Of a DNA stretch of 64,000 nucleotides, positions 1 to 11,142 are shown piece after piece; the stretch's first letter is position 1; every line of letters begins with the position of its first letter. The notes below the pieces were generated by a model. It searched no databases. It was not told the DNA's origin and saw nothing but the letters and a program-made list of their open reading frames with translations. The position numbers and the translations under genes were made by a program. This stretch comes from Macrothele yani (lineage: Eukaryota > Arthropoda > Arachnida > Araneae > Macrothelidae), in assembly GCA_039090855.1 (NCBI GenBank), contig CM076997.1, positions 164,268,709-164,332,708 on the forward strand, written 5' to 3'.

Positions 1-1262
1 TCAGCACCTGAATCTTCTCAGAAATTGCTGATTTCAAATTTGGTGCTATGTGACACTTAAGTGGGTACACATATAACAAACATCGTTGTTTCAGGAGTGT
101 TCCTGGTTTCCTTTCCCCCACTAATTTCAGGCATTCCAGCATGAATTGAGAGGTCGTCCAGCATTTTTCGTTGCATCTAAACGTAATACCATGTGGTAGC
201 TAGGCAGGATCTTTCTTTCTTTTCAGAACCAAGAACGGCGGCAGATTACCTCCATCAGACAGCACTGCTATCATCCCTATTTCTTGAAGTCTCTCATTCC
301 CTTTGGTATTAACTAAAATAGATTTGACACCCATTTTATCCACTGTCGTGCTGAAATGGCATATCGAAAGATACGAATGTTCTGACAGCATTTCCTACTT
401 GAGACGGCTAATAATCATGCTGCCGACAGAAGATGGATGTTCATCTGGAATCCGACGAAGCGAATTGATATTTGTCTAGTATTTGACGAAAGCGATTGAT
501 GTTCATCAAGTATTCGTCGGAGACGATTAATTTCATCTGGTATTCCACTAATTTTTCTTCAAAGCTTTTGAAGAACTTTAATGGCAAAGAAGCCGTTGAA
601 GTTCGTCAATGAAATGATGGACATGCCTCAGCATAAATATCAAAGTCCATCCTATACGGATCTTAAACTGCTACCGCGGAATCTTGCGTAGCGATGCTTC
701 TTCCAACGTTTACATCATTATTGTATCCCGTGGGATAGGAAGTGTGTTCACATCCGTTTTTGATGCACACACTACAGAACGACATCATCCAATTCTTTTA
801 AAATCGACTTTCTTTTCGTCCTTGAACTGCTTTAAGCGTTAAATGAGAACGCTTCAGTAGTTCCTAGGAATTCGTACAAAGACGCACGTTGGCTTTTGTT
901 CCACCTGCAACGCAGTTGTTGCTCACCATTTCACATCTTACCATTATAAGTTTAAAATGAGCATCATATCTGTGGGACAATGATTTCAATGATTATTATA
1001 TTATAGACGTTCTTCTGTCAATGTGATCAACAATGCACGAAACAATGTGTAAACAATAGTTAAAAATTTCCATACCCTACCCCCTCTCACATTTGGCATA
1101 AAAGAAAATTAAAAAGCCAAGAAGTTCTCGAGCAGAACTGAGGAGACTTCCATCCAGTAGTAAACTGAGAATGAATGAATTATGATGATAATGATATATA
1201 TAGGGGATCAAACCTCTAAATACTCGCTTTTAACAATAACACTGCTATTATACCAACACCTT
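1..1262. other. No recognisable feature
   Basis: AT-rich non-coding sequence. I see no splice-bounded exon, transposon terminus or tandem repeat beyond short AT runs near the right end. If the gene model is right, this lies in the intron upstream of the Dscam-type exon at 25718. Confidence 0.5.
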
Positions 1263-1426
1263 TGTGACGTACCTGCCAGCAGGACGCACACGACATAAAG
1301 GCAGATAGGAATCAGAACAAATGTCTGCGTAGCTCAGTTGGTAGAGCGACTTGTTCCGGAATAAGCGGCCTCGGGTTCGAATCCCGGCGTAGACCAAAAA
1401 ATGACGGAGAAATTTACTTCGTTATA
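1263..1426 (+). repeat. Left LTR of the TRIM, containing a tRNA-like sequence
   Basis: 164-bp LTR. Positions 1323-1394 fold like a tRNA: acceptor strands GTCTGCG and CGTAGAC pair with one G-U, the D stem is GCTC/GAGC, and the T arm is TCGGG-TTCGAAT-CCCGG. Pol III box A (TAGCTCAGTTGG, 1330-1341) and box B (GGTTCGAATCC, 1374-1384) are consensus-like. The anticodon arm is irregular, with a 6-base loop in the best fold, so a working tRNA is unlikely. Confidence 0.8.
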
Positions 1427-1427
1427 A

Positions 1428-1439
1428 TGGCGCCCGAAC
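1428..1439 (+). promoter_or_regulatory. Primer-binding site, tRNA-Lys type
   Basis: TGGCGCCCGAAC one base downstream of the left LTR end. This is complementary to the 3' end of a lysine tRNA, the primer used by many retroelements, and would prime minus-strand DNA synthesis. Confidence 0.8.
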
Positions 1440-1687
1440 TATCCGGATGACCCGGCCGTTCAAAATCTCGCATTGGTGTGATGTTATTTCCACACCGCGA
1501 GACAGGAAAAATCAGAGAATTCCTTCTCCAGCGCTTCGAAAAATAAAAATGTGCGATGTTGCATTCCACACAGCAGATTGACTGGGACTTCTCAAGGGCA
1601 CATTCTACAGTGGATGGCTGCCTGCAACGATTCATGGTCATGGCTGACCCGTGGGCCATGCCCCCGGCCCTCTTTCTGGGGGGGAGA

Positions 1688-1854
1688 TGTGACGTACCTG
1701 CCAGCAGGACGCACACGACATAAAGGCAGATAGGAATCAGAACAAATGTCTGCGTAGCTCAGCTGGTAGAGCTACTTGTTCCAGAATAAGCGGCCTCGGG
1801 TTCGAATCCCGCCCGGCGTAGACCAAAAATGACGGAAAAATTTACTTCGTTATA
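1688..1854 (+). repeat. Right LTR of the TRIM, containing a tRNA-like sequence
   Basis: 167-bp copy of the left LTR. Its tRNA-like part is 1748-1823 and carries a 4-base insertion (CCCG) after the T arm plus a few substitutions. It is preceded directly by the polypurine tract at 1678-1687 and followed by the target duplication CCTT. Confidence 0.8.
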
Positions 1855-1858
1855 CCTT

Positions 1859-4379
1859 GTTATAGAGATTGCATTCACCATGAGCTCAATTCAATTCTAC
1901 ACCATTTATGAAAATTTCCGTTGCATTTATTTTCCATCGAGGGCTCGTTCAAACGTCTGGAACTTTTCCAAGGTGCTGGTGCATAATATCAGAAATGCAT
2001 CAGTCGTCTAACGAAGGCTTGGTACCTTCAGACTGTCTGCCCTCCTTCACCGCCATGTGAGAAGACCATGGTGAAATATGAAGTAGCACAAATTTCGAGA
2101 TCCGAGGTTAAAGGTAGCAAGTCGACGCTGCTGCTGCACCAAAGCGGGAGAGGTAGCGTGACTTTAGAATGTAGCTCTAGCTGCATTTTCATGTTCGGAC
2201 AAACATGGTTGATGAAGGTGCTGCTGCTGGATCTGAGAGTAAAAGGCAGAGGTTTTCAACAGCTGAACTCGTTTTTCAATTATTAATTTTGTCAAAAGAC
2301 ATGGCCATGATGACATCTCTGACACGGATGACTGCGATTAAAATAGACAAGTACACTTACAGGCCTCTCATTAAGTTCTATCAACAATATGAAATAATAT
2401 TGATAAAACTGTTGTCAACAGGCCTGGTATTGAAGGCAGAGAAACTGGGAAACTGTTTCTTACAAGATGTTCTTGAGAGAAAAAGAAATACTACTGCTGT
2501 ATCTTAGTTAGCTGGGAAAGAAGTAAAATTTTCTCCGTGTTTAGTACATCAGAGTATCTTAATAATCTTCAGGTATGTAACCAAATAGTTTCTTCCTTCT
2601 TGTATTAAGTTCTGTACATATGAATTCAGAATTTTTAGTTTCTTCCATTTTTTACTCGTACCATAGATTAAATATCGTCATTATTTTGTTCTGATACGTA
2701 TTGTTATGGGTCTTTGGTGCCTTAATTAACTGGAATTAGCTAGGGGCGTGGATAGCATAATTCAAGCAATATGAGGGTTCTTGGTTTCCTCTTTGGAAAG
2801 AAAAAAAAGTCTTAAATTGATCTGGTGCTCTGTTGCTTGTGTGGTGAAATGCAGTGGAATGATCCCTCGTTTCGGCGCCGATGTGACATCGGAAGTTCCA
2901 TTTCTGAGCGTTTGCGTTTTACAAGATGTTTGGAAGTAGTTACAATTGCCTTTAAAAGACTGAACGGAACCATATGACGTTCTCGAGGGCTTAATTGACA
3001 AAACAAAGACTTAACTAATAGTTAAATACTAGATCACTAAAACGTTTAGCTACAACAATATTCAGAAAGCAGAATGGTGTGCCCTAAAGATTTTGCGTTT
3101 TACTAAAAATTTTAAACAGTTGAAATACCAGGTTAAAAACTGCCAACTAGCAACAAGAACAGGCAAAAAGTAAATAGCATAGAATTACTTTTGCCTGTTC
3201 TTCACAATATCGGAAGACATTTCCCTGATTTGAAGAGATTTCTACCAGTGTGGGCCGAGTGCTGTGAAAAGGCGGTTAATGTTATCTCGAAAAACGAGGT
3301 TGAAGATGATTTTTTCTCGTGCATGATGGCACTTAAGCTGCTGGAGACCGACAAGATATAATTCTCTCCGAGAAGTCGGACTTGTTTGACAGGTTTGGGT
3401 TTTAAACAATAAAGGCGATTTAAAATGCTGCGCGAAGTTGCGGGAACAGTGTTCTTCTGTGGGAAGGGAGGAAGATCATGTTCTTCGCTGCGATATTGGA
3501 TCGGAGCTCGATAGTAGTGTTGCCTGGGGCCTGGATCAACAATTTTCATCAATTTCTGGAATCCACATATACCTGTAAAAGCAAGGGAGGACGGAAGGTT
3601 TCTCCGTTGAATCAACGACGTCGTTCCAACGAACCAACACGTTCCCGTAAGGTGAATGTGCTTACTCTGTGAATAACATCAGAACGAGGCGCGCTTTGAA
3701 TGGGACATGCTGTCATGCACTTGAAGTTCACTTTAATATAGTGCTGGTAGTTTATGCTTGTAGGTGAGTTTTACCAATGAAATGAGTCAAGCAGACACAC
3801 TGTTAGTAATTTCTTACCATTTTTGTTTCATTCAAGACAGCGTTTCTGGTTCAGCAGGCTCTGGGCAGCCGATATCAGCTGAGAACTGTGTGAAGGCGAA
3901 CAACATAAGCCTGTGCAATTTCGTTTAATTGTGATGATGCATTCAGACGTGGCACTAAGTTAAAAAGGACAACTCAATTGACACCCCTTCTTCTCTGTGT
4001 TTTTAAATAAACGGCATCCCATAATTCCACTCTAAGTTAACCAATAAAAGTTTGTGTTCGTGCTACATCTTTCCCCTAATTATTTTGAGTGTGTGTTGCC
4101 AATTTCTCTGAAAAACCTCTGTTCTGGTCATTCCGTTAATAGAATTCTCCTAAATCTTCCCATATCGAAAACCGAAATTGATGCGCAGGTGCGGCAGTTC
4201 TTGGGTTGGAACAACGTAACAGTATTATTTAATTGCAAAAATGCATCATATTTCTTAGAATTGCGAAAGTAGGAAGAATAAGATAAAAAAGGAAATGAAT
4301 TTTATTATAACGAGCCGAAATCATGTTCCGATGAGGTTCGTTGCAGACAGGTTTGTATATATATAAGTATATATATATT
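1859..4379. other. No recognisable gene; one short hairpin
   Basis: Short open frames here show no domain, codon bias or splice context that I recognise. The only structure is an inverted repeat at 3155-3202. A short TA-rich microsatellite lies at 4353-4378, immediately before the LINE fragment. Confidence 0.5.
3155..3202. repeat. Short perfect hairpin
   Basis: AAGAACAGGCAAAAAGTAA is followed about 11 bases later by its near-perfect reverse complement, giving an 18-19 bp stem. No transcript or element context is visible. Confidence 0.6.
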
Positions 4380-5368
4380 CCTGCGGTATTGAAGATGCAT
4401 ACATTAATATTATTAGTAACATCTATGAAAATACAAGTGCAAAGATTCGGCTGTTTGAAAATACAACACACATAAAAATTGGAAAGGGAGTGAGACAAGG
4501 TGACACCATATCTCCGAAGCTCTTTAATGCCACATTGGATGGTGTTTTTCAGTCACTGAACTGTAAAAACAAAGGGATAAAGATTAATAGAGATTATCTA
4601 ACTCACCTTCGTTTTGCTGATGACGTAGTCATTTTTGCAACTACCCCATCAGAGCTGCAGAGTAAGAGCCAAGAACTTGCTGGCAAGAGTAAAGAAGTGA
4701 GATTAAAAATGAACTTTCAGAAGACAAAAGTGATGTTCAATGCTTTTACAAGAAATGAAGATTTATCGATTGATGGAGAAAGCTGGAGATACCAGATAGA
4801 TCTTAGACAACAGATATCAAGTGAGGGTCACATTGATGAAGAAATTAATCGGCGTACAAAACTTGCCTGGAGAGATTTTTGAAGAAACAGCATAATTTTC
4901 AAGAGCAATATGCCATTATGTCTTAAAAGAAAAGTGTTTGATCAATGCATCCTTCCAGTGCTTACGTATGGTGCAGAGACGTGGACCTTAACTAAAAGAG
5001 ACATACAAAGGCTGCAGACTACTCAAAGCAGCAGGGAGAGGTGCATGCTTGGTGTAACCAGGAGAGATAAGAAGAGGAACTCGTGGATCAGAAAAATGAC
5101 AAGAGTGGAAGTAATCATGATCTGAGTTAAATCCCTGAAATGGCAATGGGCTGGACATACTGCCAGAAGGACAGACCATCGATGGACAGCCGAAATTTTA
5201 GATTGGATTCCAAGGGACAGGAAAAAACCCAGAAGAAGACCACATGGGAGATGGGTGAATGAAATTCGAAAGTATGCGGGAGTGACATGGAGCAGACTGA
5301 CACAAGACAGACCGTTGTTGAGGAAACTTGGGGAGACCTTCGTCCAGCAGTGGATTGATAGTGGTTAA
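4380..5368 (+). pseudogene. Reverse transcriptase C-terminal half, RTE-type, degraded
   Basis: The remaining part encodes the RT palm and C-terminal region: VRQGDTISPKLFN, the catalytic FADD box, LPVLTYGAETWT, and the final WIRKMTRVE...QQWIDSG ending at TAA 5366-5368. Compared with the long copy it has a small deletion (WRYQIDLRQQIS in place of a longer stretch), a TGA shortly after TKLAWRDF (about 4880), and another stop after VEVIMI (about 5125). It is not functional. It shares most residues with the long copy, so both derive from one recent family. Confidence 0.85.
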
Positions 5369-5388
5369 CAATGATGATGATGATGATA
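4380..5388 (+). mobile_element. RTE-type LINE, 5'-truncated copy
   Basis: A copy of the LINE seen nearly whole at 38946-42134 (minus strand), truncated at its 5' end inside the reverse-transcriptase region. It begins CCTGCGGTATTGAAG, matching the full element from its RT core onward, and ends in an (ATG)n tail at 5371-5386. It is flanked on the left by a TA-rich microsatellite. Confidence 0.85.
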
Positions 5389-6744
5389 TATATATGAAAT
5401 GAAAGTTGTGAGCTTTTCTTGAAGACGTTGTTCTAACATGAAATGTTTTTGCGAAGATCCCGAGAAGTGATAAGTAGGACAGTAATTTTATTGCGGGGAA
5501 AAAAGGCAACATTCACGGGGAGGTCGCGGGGTAAATTATGAAATTTCGCAAAAAGTTCGCGCCCGGTGATATACACTAACATTCCCCCCCCCCAAAAAAA
5601 AATACAAGTCTACCAAGTTAGGAAGCAGTAATACAAATGACTAGTACGTAACTAAATAAGCATTATAATTTTATATGTTTTTACAATTGATACTTTCATT
5701 TATAAACCATTCAAATTCTGGCAATGTTATCAACGCCGTTACACGAGATCACGATTTCCATTTAAGTGGACGGCATTTTGGTACATTATATTGTACTTCT
5801 TTAATGCTGTGTCTGTTGTCCTGTAAAACGTTTTTAAATTTAGAAAAGGATCGTTCAGCATTGACATTGTTTGTGTGTACTGAAAGACAACGGATGGCGA
5901 CCTTATATAGCTTCGGAAAACGACCTTTTTTCGCATTCCAGAATTCTAGAAAAACTTTGCTAACACGAAATTCTTTTACACTCGCTTTATATGAACGAGA
6001 TTCAAAATTTAGTTTGTCCTCATCTTCGACCGTAGGAATGTGGCTGAAAACAAACAAATTCGTCGTCTAAAATGTTCAAGGACTTAAATTGATCGGAATC
6101 AAACACCCTACATGCTTTGAAGAAATTTGCGGCTGGCTAACAAAATCGATGTTTTTTATCTTCAAAAAGATGATGCTTAATTTTTTCGCATAATAAGTGG
6201 ATAGAGCTCTTTTTGCAGGTACCAGATCGCAGCCTTGACTCTTGCTAAGAATACTGTTGGCGATGTCCGACATTTCATTATATATTTTGTGCGCGGAAAT
6301 TCACTGTTTTTCAAATAAAGTGAACTGTCCGGAAATGTTCGGCGCATGACCCTCAACCTTGCTTCAGATTTTCTTTTAAATGCCTATTTTGACAATACCC
6401 AATGATTTTATCTACAATACAACTGCTACTGATTTTTTTATTCAAAAAACTCTGCTTAGTCTTCTAAATGTTTGCAGTAAAAAAACACAGCCACAAACTA
6501 ACCATTCCACCTAGTCTGCACAGGTACTGGTGGTAAACAAGTTGTTTTGTCCTTCTCTTGCAACAATTTTCATATTCATTCTGAAAAATTTCGCCGAAAA
6601 GTTTAAAAGATGGGAAGTGCAGGTAACGTGAACACCATTAAAAAGTACGGCTTTCAGGATCTTTACCGACGCTTTGGACATGTAAGATGCATTGTCTGCC
6701 ACAAAAGCGGCTATATTAGCAAAAGGTATTTCACACTAGTGAAA

Positions 6745-7030
6745 ATCCTCCAAATACGTGGCGTCAGTAAATAAATAAATACATCGCTCTTTCCACGTTC
6801 CAGAAACACTAGCAACCGAAAAATTGTTTTTCAGCCGCCGCCGTGGAATTGAACTACGGAACTCTCGATATCTCCGTGGTGTAAAGTTAACACGCTTGGC
6901 TAGATATCGAGAGTTCCGTGATTTCAATTCCACGGCGGCGGCTGAAAAACAATTTTTCGGTTGCTATGTGTTTCTGGAAAGGTGGAAAGAGCGATGCATT
7001 TATTTATTTACTGACGCCACGTATTTGGAG
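6745..7030. repeat. Inverted duplication inside the hAT element
   Basis: Sequence at about 6745-6870 is repeated in reverse complement at about 6900-7030, giving arms of roughly 125 bp. Shared landmarks are the TTTATTTA run, AAAGAGCGATG, CCGAAAAATTG and GCCGCCGCCGTGG. A third, direct copy of part of it starts near 7250. The hAT reading frame KERCIYLFTDATY occurs in both arms. Confidence 0.8.
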
Positions 7031-7189
7031 GATTTTCATCTTGGATCTCGCCCTTTGGATTTAACTGCTGTAATATATATAGCCAGTGCCGTTAATTCCC
7101 ACCAGATGGAGACGTCTCAGTAGCTGAGCCCATCTTAAGGATTTATGATGTCAGAAGCTGACTTAAAAATATACATAACACCATAAATT

Positions 7190-7265
7190 GTTGGCCACCG
7201 TGGTGTAAAGTTAACGCGCTCGGCTAGATATCGAGAGTTCCTTGGTTCAGTTCCACGGCGGCTGC
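7190..7265 (+). repeat. tRNA-like sequence inside the hAT element
   Basis: Resembles a tRNA: the ends GCCACCGTGG and CCACGGCGGC can pair, there is a box-A-like TGGTGTAAAGTT, and a degenerate box B GGTTCAGTTCC. A second copy is at 6868-6945, and its 3' half is inverted at 6832-6870. It is probably a tRNA-derived SINE head or captured tRNA, not a working tRNA gene. Confidence 0.5.
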
Positions 7266-8812
7266 TGAAAAAAATTTTTTCGGTTGCTATGTGTTTCTGG
7301 AACGTGGAAAGAGCGAAGTATTTATTTATTTATTTTGGTATTTTCATACTTATCAAAGCACTGAAGTATTTCCTCGCCAACTGCTTTAAATTTTACGGAT
7401 TCCAAAGTGAGGCCCTCAAGGAAGATTGCATTCAAAGAGGTTTCATCATTGCAGCTTACAATATTCGGTTAAGCTGATGGAACAACAACAATATTCAAAA
7501 TGTATCAATCTTCTACATCAGTTGTTTCGTCTGCTACGATGCTTGCACCGGATACTGATTTAAAAAAAATATTTCACTTGTTGCTTGTGAATATCATATA
7601 CTTTTAGTCAAATAACATTTACGCATTCAATTTGCATTTCGAATAAAACCAATATCTTTCAACGAATTTTCCAAGTAATTTTTTAATGTAGGATTATCCA
7701 GTTAGGAAAGTGGAATGTTAGCTGCACAAAAGGCACCAGTTACTTTCGAAAGTTCCATTGAGCGATGTTGTTCTTGTGGAGTTATTTTTTGAATTAATTA
7801 ATCGACACATTTCTGCATTACTTTCGGCTTACTGTTCAGACACGCCTTTTTTTTATTCAACTTGTTTCCTAAATGCTTTTCACAACTGTCCTTTCTTGGA
7901 AAATCCACTGGTATGTTGCAACACGAACTGAACAATAAATTTTTGTTCACATGAAACGTTCCCTTGCTGTACTCAAAATTAAAAGACAATATCTAGAAAC
8001 TTCATAAACTACTCACACGAAAGCACAAATTTTCTAAGCTAAGTGTCTGCGAAGCACTCTTTTCTGTGAGCTGCTATCCTAGCTAAAATTATTAACAGAC
8101 ATCCGTTTTTTGGTTTACTAGACCGGCAAATCGCAAAGTTCATTCAACAGTAGCGGGGAAAATCACGACAAACCACATGTGCACTCTTCAGCATAGTGCA
8201 TGTGACCTTGAATTACCCGTCAAACTTCTGTGAAAAGTATATCTTTGTAACGAACAATCTTGAGAGGTAATTCAAGGTTTAAAGCTCTGGTTTGGACTTT
8301 CGAGTAGGATTACTTTACGGTATATTTTTCGCTTAAATTCTAATGAAGGCAGTATTAAAATTATTTAATTATGAAAAATACACTAATCAAAAAATTATAA
8401 TAGAAATTAGACAAAAATAGGTAAAAAATCTGAAATTCGCGGATGTATTTGACATTCGCGAAACTACAGAAAACCCCTAAAATTCGCGAAAAAATCGTGG
8501 AAATTCGCGCCTTTGCAGAATTACTGCCCTAGTGATAAGAGATTACTAATATTGACAGCCGGCTTGTAACTTCTCTTTTATAAGAAAGCTGCACCATCAG
8601 ACCCTTTGGTCAGTAGTTTATGAACAAGTTATTTTATATTGTTCTCAATCAGAGCCATTCCTTTTCTCTCATTTCACATAGTGACGCAATGAGTACTCAT
8701 CTATAATCAGTTTACTTCTTTCACAATCTAATCAGGTGGTTTTTAAAATTCTATGGCAGCAGAATATCGCAGCAACTTTAAACCAAGCTGGTGAAATGTC
8801 AATAGGTCGCAC

Positions 8813-8952
8813 CATTTCACAGGAGGACACGATTGAGTGTGAATATGTAGCACGATTTCCGTTTCACAGGAGGACGGGATTGAGTGTGAATGGGTACCAC
8901 AATTTCCGTTTCACAGGAGGACGGGATTGAGTGTCAAAAGGTAGCATGATTT
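8813..8952 (+). repeat. Short tandem array, ~47-bp unit, ~3 copies
   Basis: The unit contains TTTCACAGGAGGAC, GATTGAGTGTGAAT and GTAGCACGATTTCC. The last two copies are nearly identical. A 66-aa antisense open frame here is a by-product of the repeat. Confidence 0.75.
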
Positions 8953-10075
8953 TAGATTCCCGGAAGAATGGGATTAGGGAACGTTTTAAATAAAGTTTCC
9001 ATTTTAGAAGTCTCAGAGTGGGGTTTTGGTTTCCCCGGGGCTGGTGTCGGGAAAAGCTTGGCACGTCCTTTACCTGGAAGCGCTGAAATGGACCTTTGTT
9101 GTACTTCTTCAGAAATATAGATTCTGCAGTGCTCCGTCTCTTAGCACGTTTAAACCCTTTAACACGGTCGAATTCTTAAACTTTTTAACATTTTATGGGT
9201 TCCAAACTGAGAATAAAAAAAAAGCAAAAAAAGGACAGTGACAGTAAGTGATTGTTCCCTGTCACAATTTTTCTTCTTTCAATGGTATGAAATGTTCGCT
9301 GCGTTGCGCTTTAACTAGTTTTTAATTCATGGAATATTTTTTCAGTACTTCTTATTTTACCATTCAACCTATCTTTGGTGATGCCGAAGTAATCTTGAAT
9401 GTTTTTGTTATGTTATAATTTTTGAATATTATTCATTCTGATTAGTTCTAAATTCACAGACCGTGTCTTCCTTTTTTTATTAAATTCCACGACAGTTGTT
9501 CGCAATTACGGCCGAACTTTAGGATACATTTCTTTTTAGATTGACTTGGAATCCTGCCAAATGCTTTCCAATTATTCCCTCTTCCTTTCCTTCAATTGGA
9601 AAAGCGTAAGCACTACGAGTAAATCTCAGTAAAATACATCAAATGCCAGGATCGTGTTCTGCATAAGAACGGATATGTTACATTGCGGTTTTTACTTCCG
9701 CATAAATGGCTGTAAACACAGTACTGTCTGCTGAAGTGAAGCAAAATTCAATTATTTCAGTAAAATAAAGAGGATGGGACGAAAATAAAATGTTGGGGTG
9801 ATGGAGACGGATGCTTTGTTTCACAGTGCTGAATCACGAACGCTCGAGATAACTCCCTTTATTCAATCGAGCATCACGCTTTTAATCAATTACTAGGTGT
9901 TTTACGGGCCGCAAGTAGCTGATACGACTCAAAAATTGCCATTTAATTTATGCATTTTGATCATTTTTACAGAAAATTATACAAAACAAATCTTATGTTA
10001 TATTAAAAATGCCAACAACAATGCAATGGCATACTATTCCATAAAATTATACAAAATAATATACATACTATAATT
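8953..10075. other. No recognisable feature
   Basis: AT-rich non-coding DNA. I see no exon, terminal repeat or tandem array. Confidence 0.5.
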
Positions 10076-10364
10076 ATATATTTAGATAATACAACGTAGT
10101 TTGTCGCAATTATTTATTTTTCAAGCCAACCATGGTTTCGCTGGGTATTGACCTAGCTTCATCTAGACGAATGGCACGTAAATATTCAAATTGTATATGG
10201 CATCATAAATAGTGCTTACAGTCACGTGTTTTGGTGTTTTGGTTAGATGCTTCCACGCGCTTGATAGAAATGGCGTGGATGCCATGTTATTAACAAGTTG
10301 TGAAGATATGTGATATATATGGAAAGCTTCCAAAATATCAAGTTTGGTGGTTGAATCTGTCTTG

Positions 10365-10593
10365 GCCGCCCCGGTGGCGCAGTGGTCTAAGGCGCTGGCC
10401 TCTGATCATTCGTCCGTAAGGGGTCCGGGTTCGAATCCCGGTGAGGCATGGATGTTGTGTTTGTCTTACGGCACTGGCTCTCTCCCTTCCCTGGAACCAG
10501 TGACCCTAAATTAGGGACGGGCGACTGCTTATAGCCCATTGAGTTGCTCACGGTGGTCGTTAAACCTCCAATCAAAAAAAAAAAAAAAAAAAA
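10365..10593 (+). mobile_element. tRNA-derived SINE, young copy
   Basis: A tRNA-like head with box A (TGGCGCAGTGG) and box B (GGTTCGAATCC), a body of about 120 bp, and a poly(A) tail. It is flanked by the perfect 12-bp duplication GAATCTGTCTTG (10353-10364 and 10594-10605). The head has the long variable region of a Ser/Leu-type tRNA. It is nearly identical to the copy at 54471, so the family was active recently. It sits inside the left Penelope arm and is therefore younger than it. Confidence 0.9.
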
Positions 10594-10616
10594 GAATCTG
10601 TCTTGTCAATTAATTT

Positions 10617-10838
10617 TCATTCTTCAAAGATAAATTTGTGGTCCTTTTCGTAACAGTGTTTAGCCATCGATGACTTCTTTATGTCACAATTCCGAATGTA
10701 GTTCTTGTGCTCCTTCAATCGAAAACGCAAGGCTCTACGGGTCTGTCCTATATACGAAGAGCCACATTCACACATAATTTGATAAATTCCCCATGAGTTT
10801 TTGTCTTCAACATAGTCCTTTGATCCTAAAAATCTCAT
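10617..10838 (-). pseudogene. GIY-YIG endonuclease domain of a Penelope-like element (left arm)
   Basis: The open frame reads SWGIYQIMCECGSSYIGQTRR, keeping both signature triplets GIY and YIG and the following arginine-rich segment (RFRLKEHKNYIRNC). In Penelope-like elements this domain nicks the target for retrotransposition. A TGA after KFIFEE ends the frame; the remaining C-terminus continues as in the right arm but is split by the SINE. The reverse-transcriptase part is missing apart from a short linker region toward 11030, so this is a 5'-truncated, dead copy. Confidence 0.8.
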
Positions 10839-11142
10839 TTTATTTATGGGTTTAAAAATCCCCTTAAAATGAAAGGTTTTGAGATTTTTGTAATTTTGAA
10901 GCCAATGCCACGGGAAAATGGAATAATGGCAGAATTGTCTCCCAATGGGCGCATCACAGGGGTTAATGTGGAGATAGGCTTCGGTTTCTGGAATTTTGTT
11001 AAGCCTTATTTATAATGGAAGGGTCGTATCCTCGCTCTACTGCAACACGTTTTAGGAAATAAAGTTATTTTTCCAAAGACAGTTTGACAGTTTGTTCAGA
11101 TAAGGACAGTTTGGAAAAGGAACGAACTGTGTTTCCTTAAAC

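Larger units (their letters stand above)
1263..1854 (+). mobile_element. Miniature LTR retrotransposon (TRIM) with tRNA-like LTRs
   Basis: Two near-identical direct repeats (1263-1426 and 1688-1854) both start TGTGACGTACC and end TTCGTTATA. They flank only 261 bp of internal DNA. A primer-binding site reading TGGCGCCCGAAC (1428-1439) lies one base after the left LTR; this is the classic tRNA-Lys type. A polypurine tract GGGGGGGAGA (1678-1687) abuts the right LTR. The element is flanked by CCTT on both sides (1259-1262 and 1855-1858), a 4-bp target duplication. There is no room for gag or pol, so it must be mobilised in trans, which is the definition of a TRIM. The two LTRs differ by about four substitutions and two small indels, so it is moderately young. 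The LTR ends in TA rather than the usual CA. Confidence 0.85.
5749..7989 (-). pseudogene. hAT transposase, degraded
   Basis: Fragments of one minus-strand transposase appear in the order expected for the family. A BED-like zinc-finger region is at 7989-7798 (LLFSSCCNIPVDF, EKHLGNK). The catalytic region is at 6702-6511 (ADNASYMSKASVKIL, then HVTCTSHLLN). The C-terminal hAT dimerisation domain is at about 5936-5749 (FWNAKKGRFPKLYKVA, then NAERSFSKFK). The pieces are in different frames and separated by stops and by an inverted duplication of the KERCIYLFTDATYLEDF segment. The family cuts and pastes through an RNase-H-like DDE core; this copy cannot. Confidence 0.8.
5475..8531 (-). mobile_element. 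hAT-superfamily DNA transposon with intact 8-bp TSD
   Basis: Terminal inverted repeats TAGGACAGTAATTTT (5475) and, read from the other end, TAGGGCAGTAATT (8531). The insertion is flanked by perfect 8-bp duplications GTGATAAG at 5467-5474 and 8532-8539, the hAT hallmark. Subterminal regions at both ends share TTCGCG-rich sequence. Total length is 3,057 bp. Interior rearrangement (see the inverted repeat at 6745-7030) and stop codons make it non-autonomous. Confidence 0.9.

Noticed and set aside
1323..1823. Two functional tRNA genes
   Set aside because: Box A, box B and stems are good, but the anticodon arm does not give a 7-base loop, and both copies lie inside LTRs.
3202..3615. 137-codon minus-strand open frame
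   Set aside because: No domain, no composition bias and no splice context; length is within chance for this size of window.
10365..10446. tRNA-Ser or tRNA-Leu gene at the SINE head
   Set aside because: The same head with the same downstream body and A tail occurs at several loci with target duplications, so it is a SINE.
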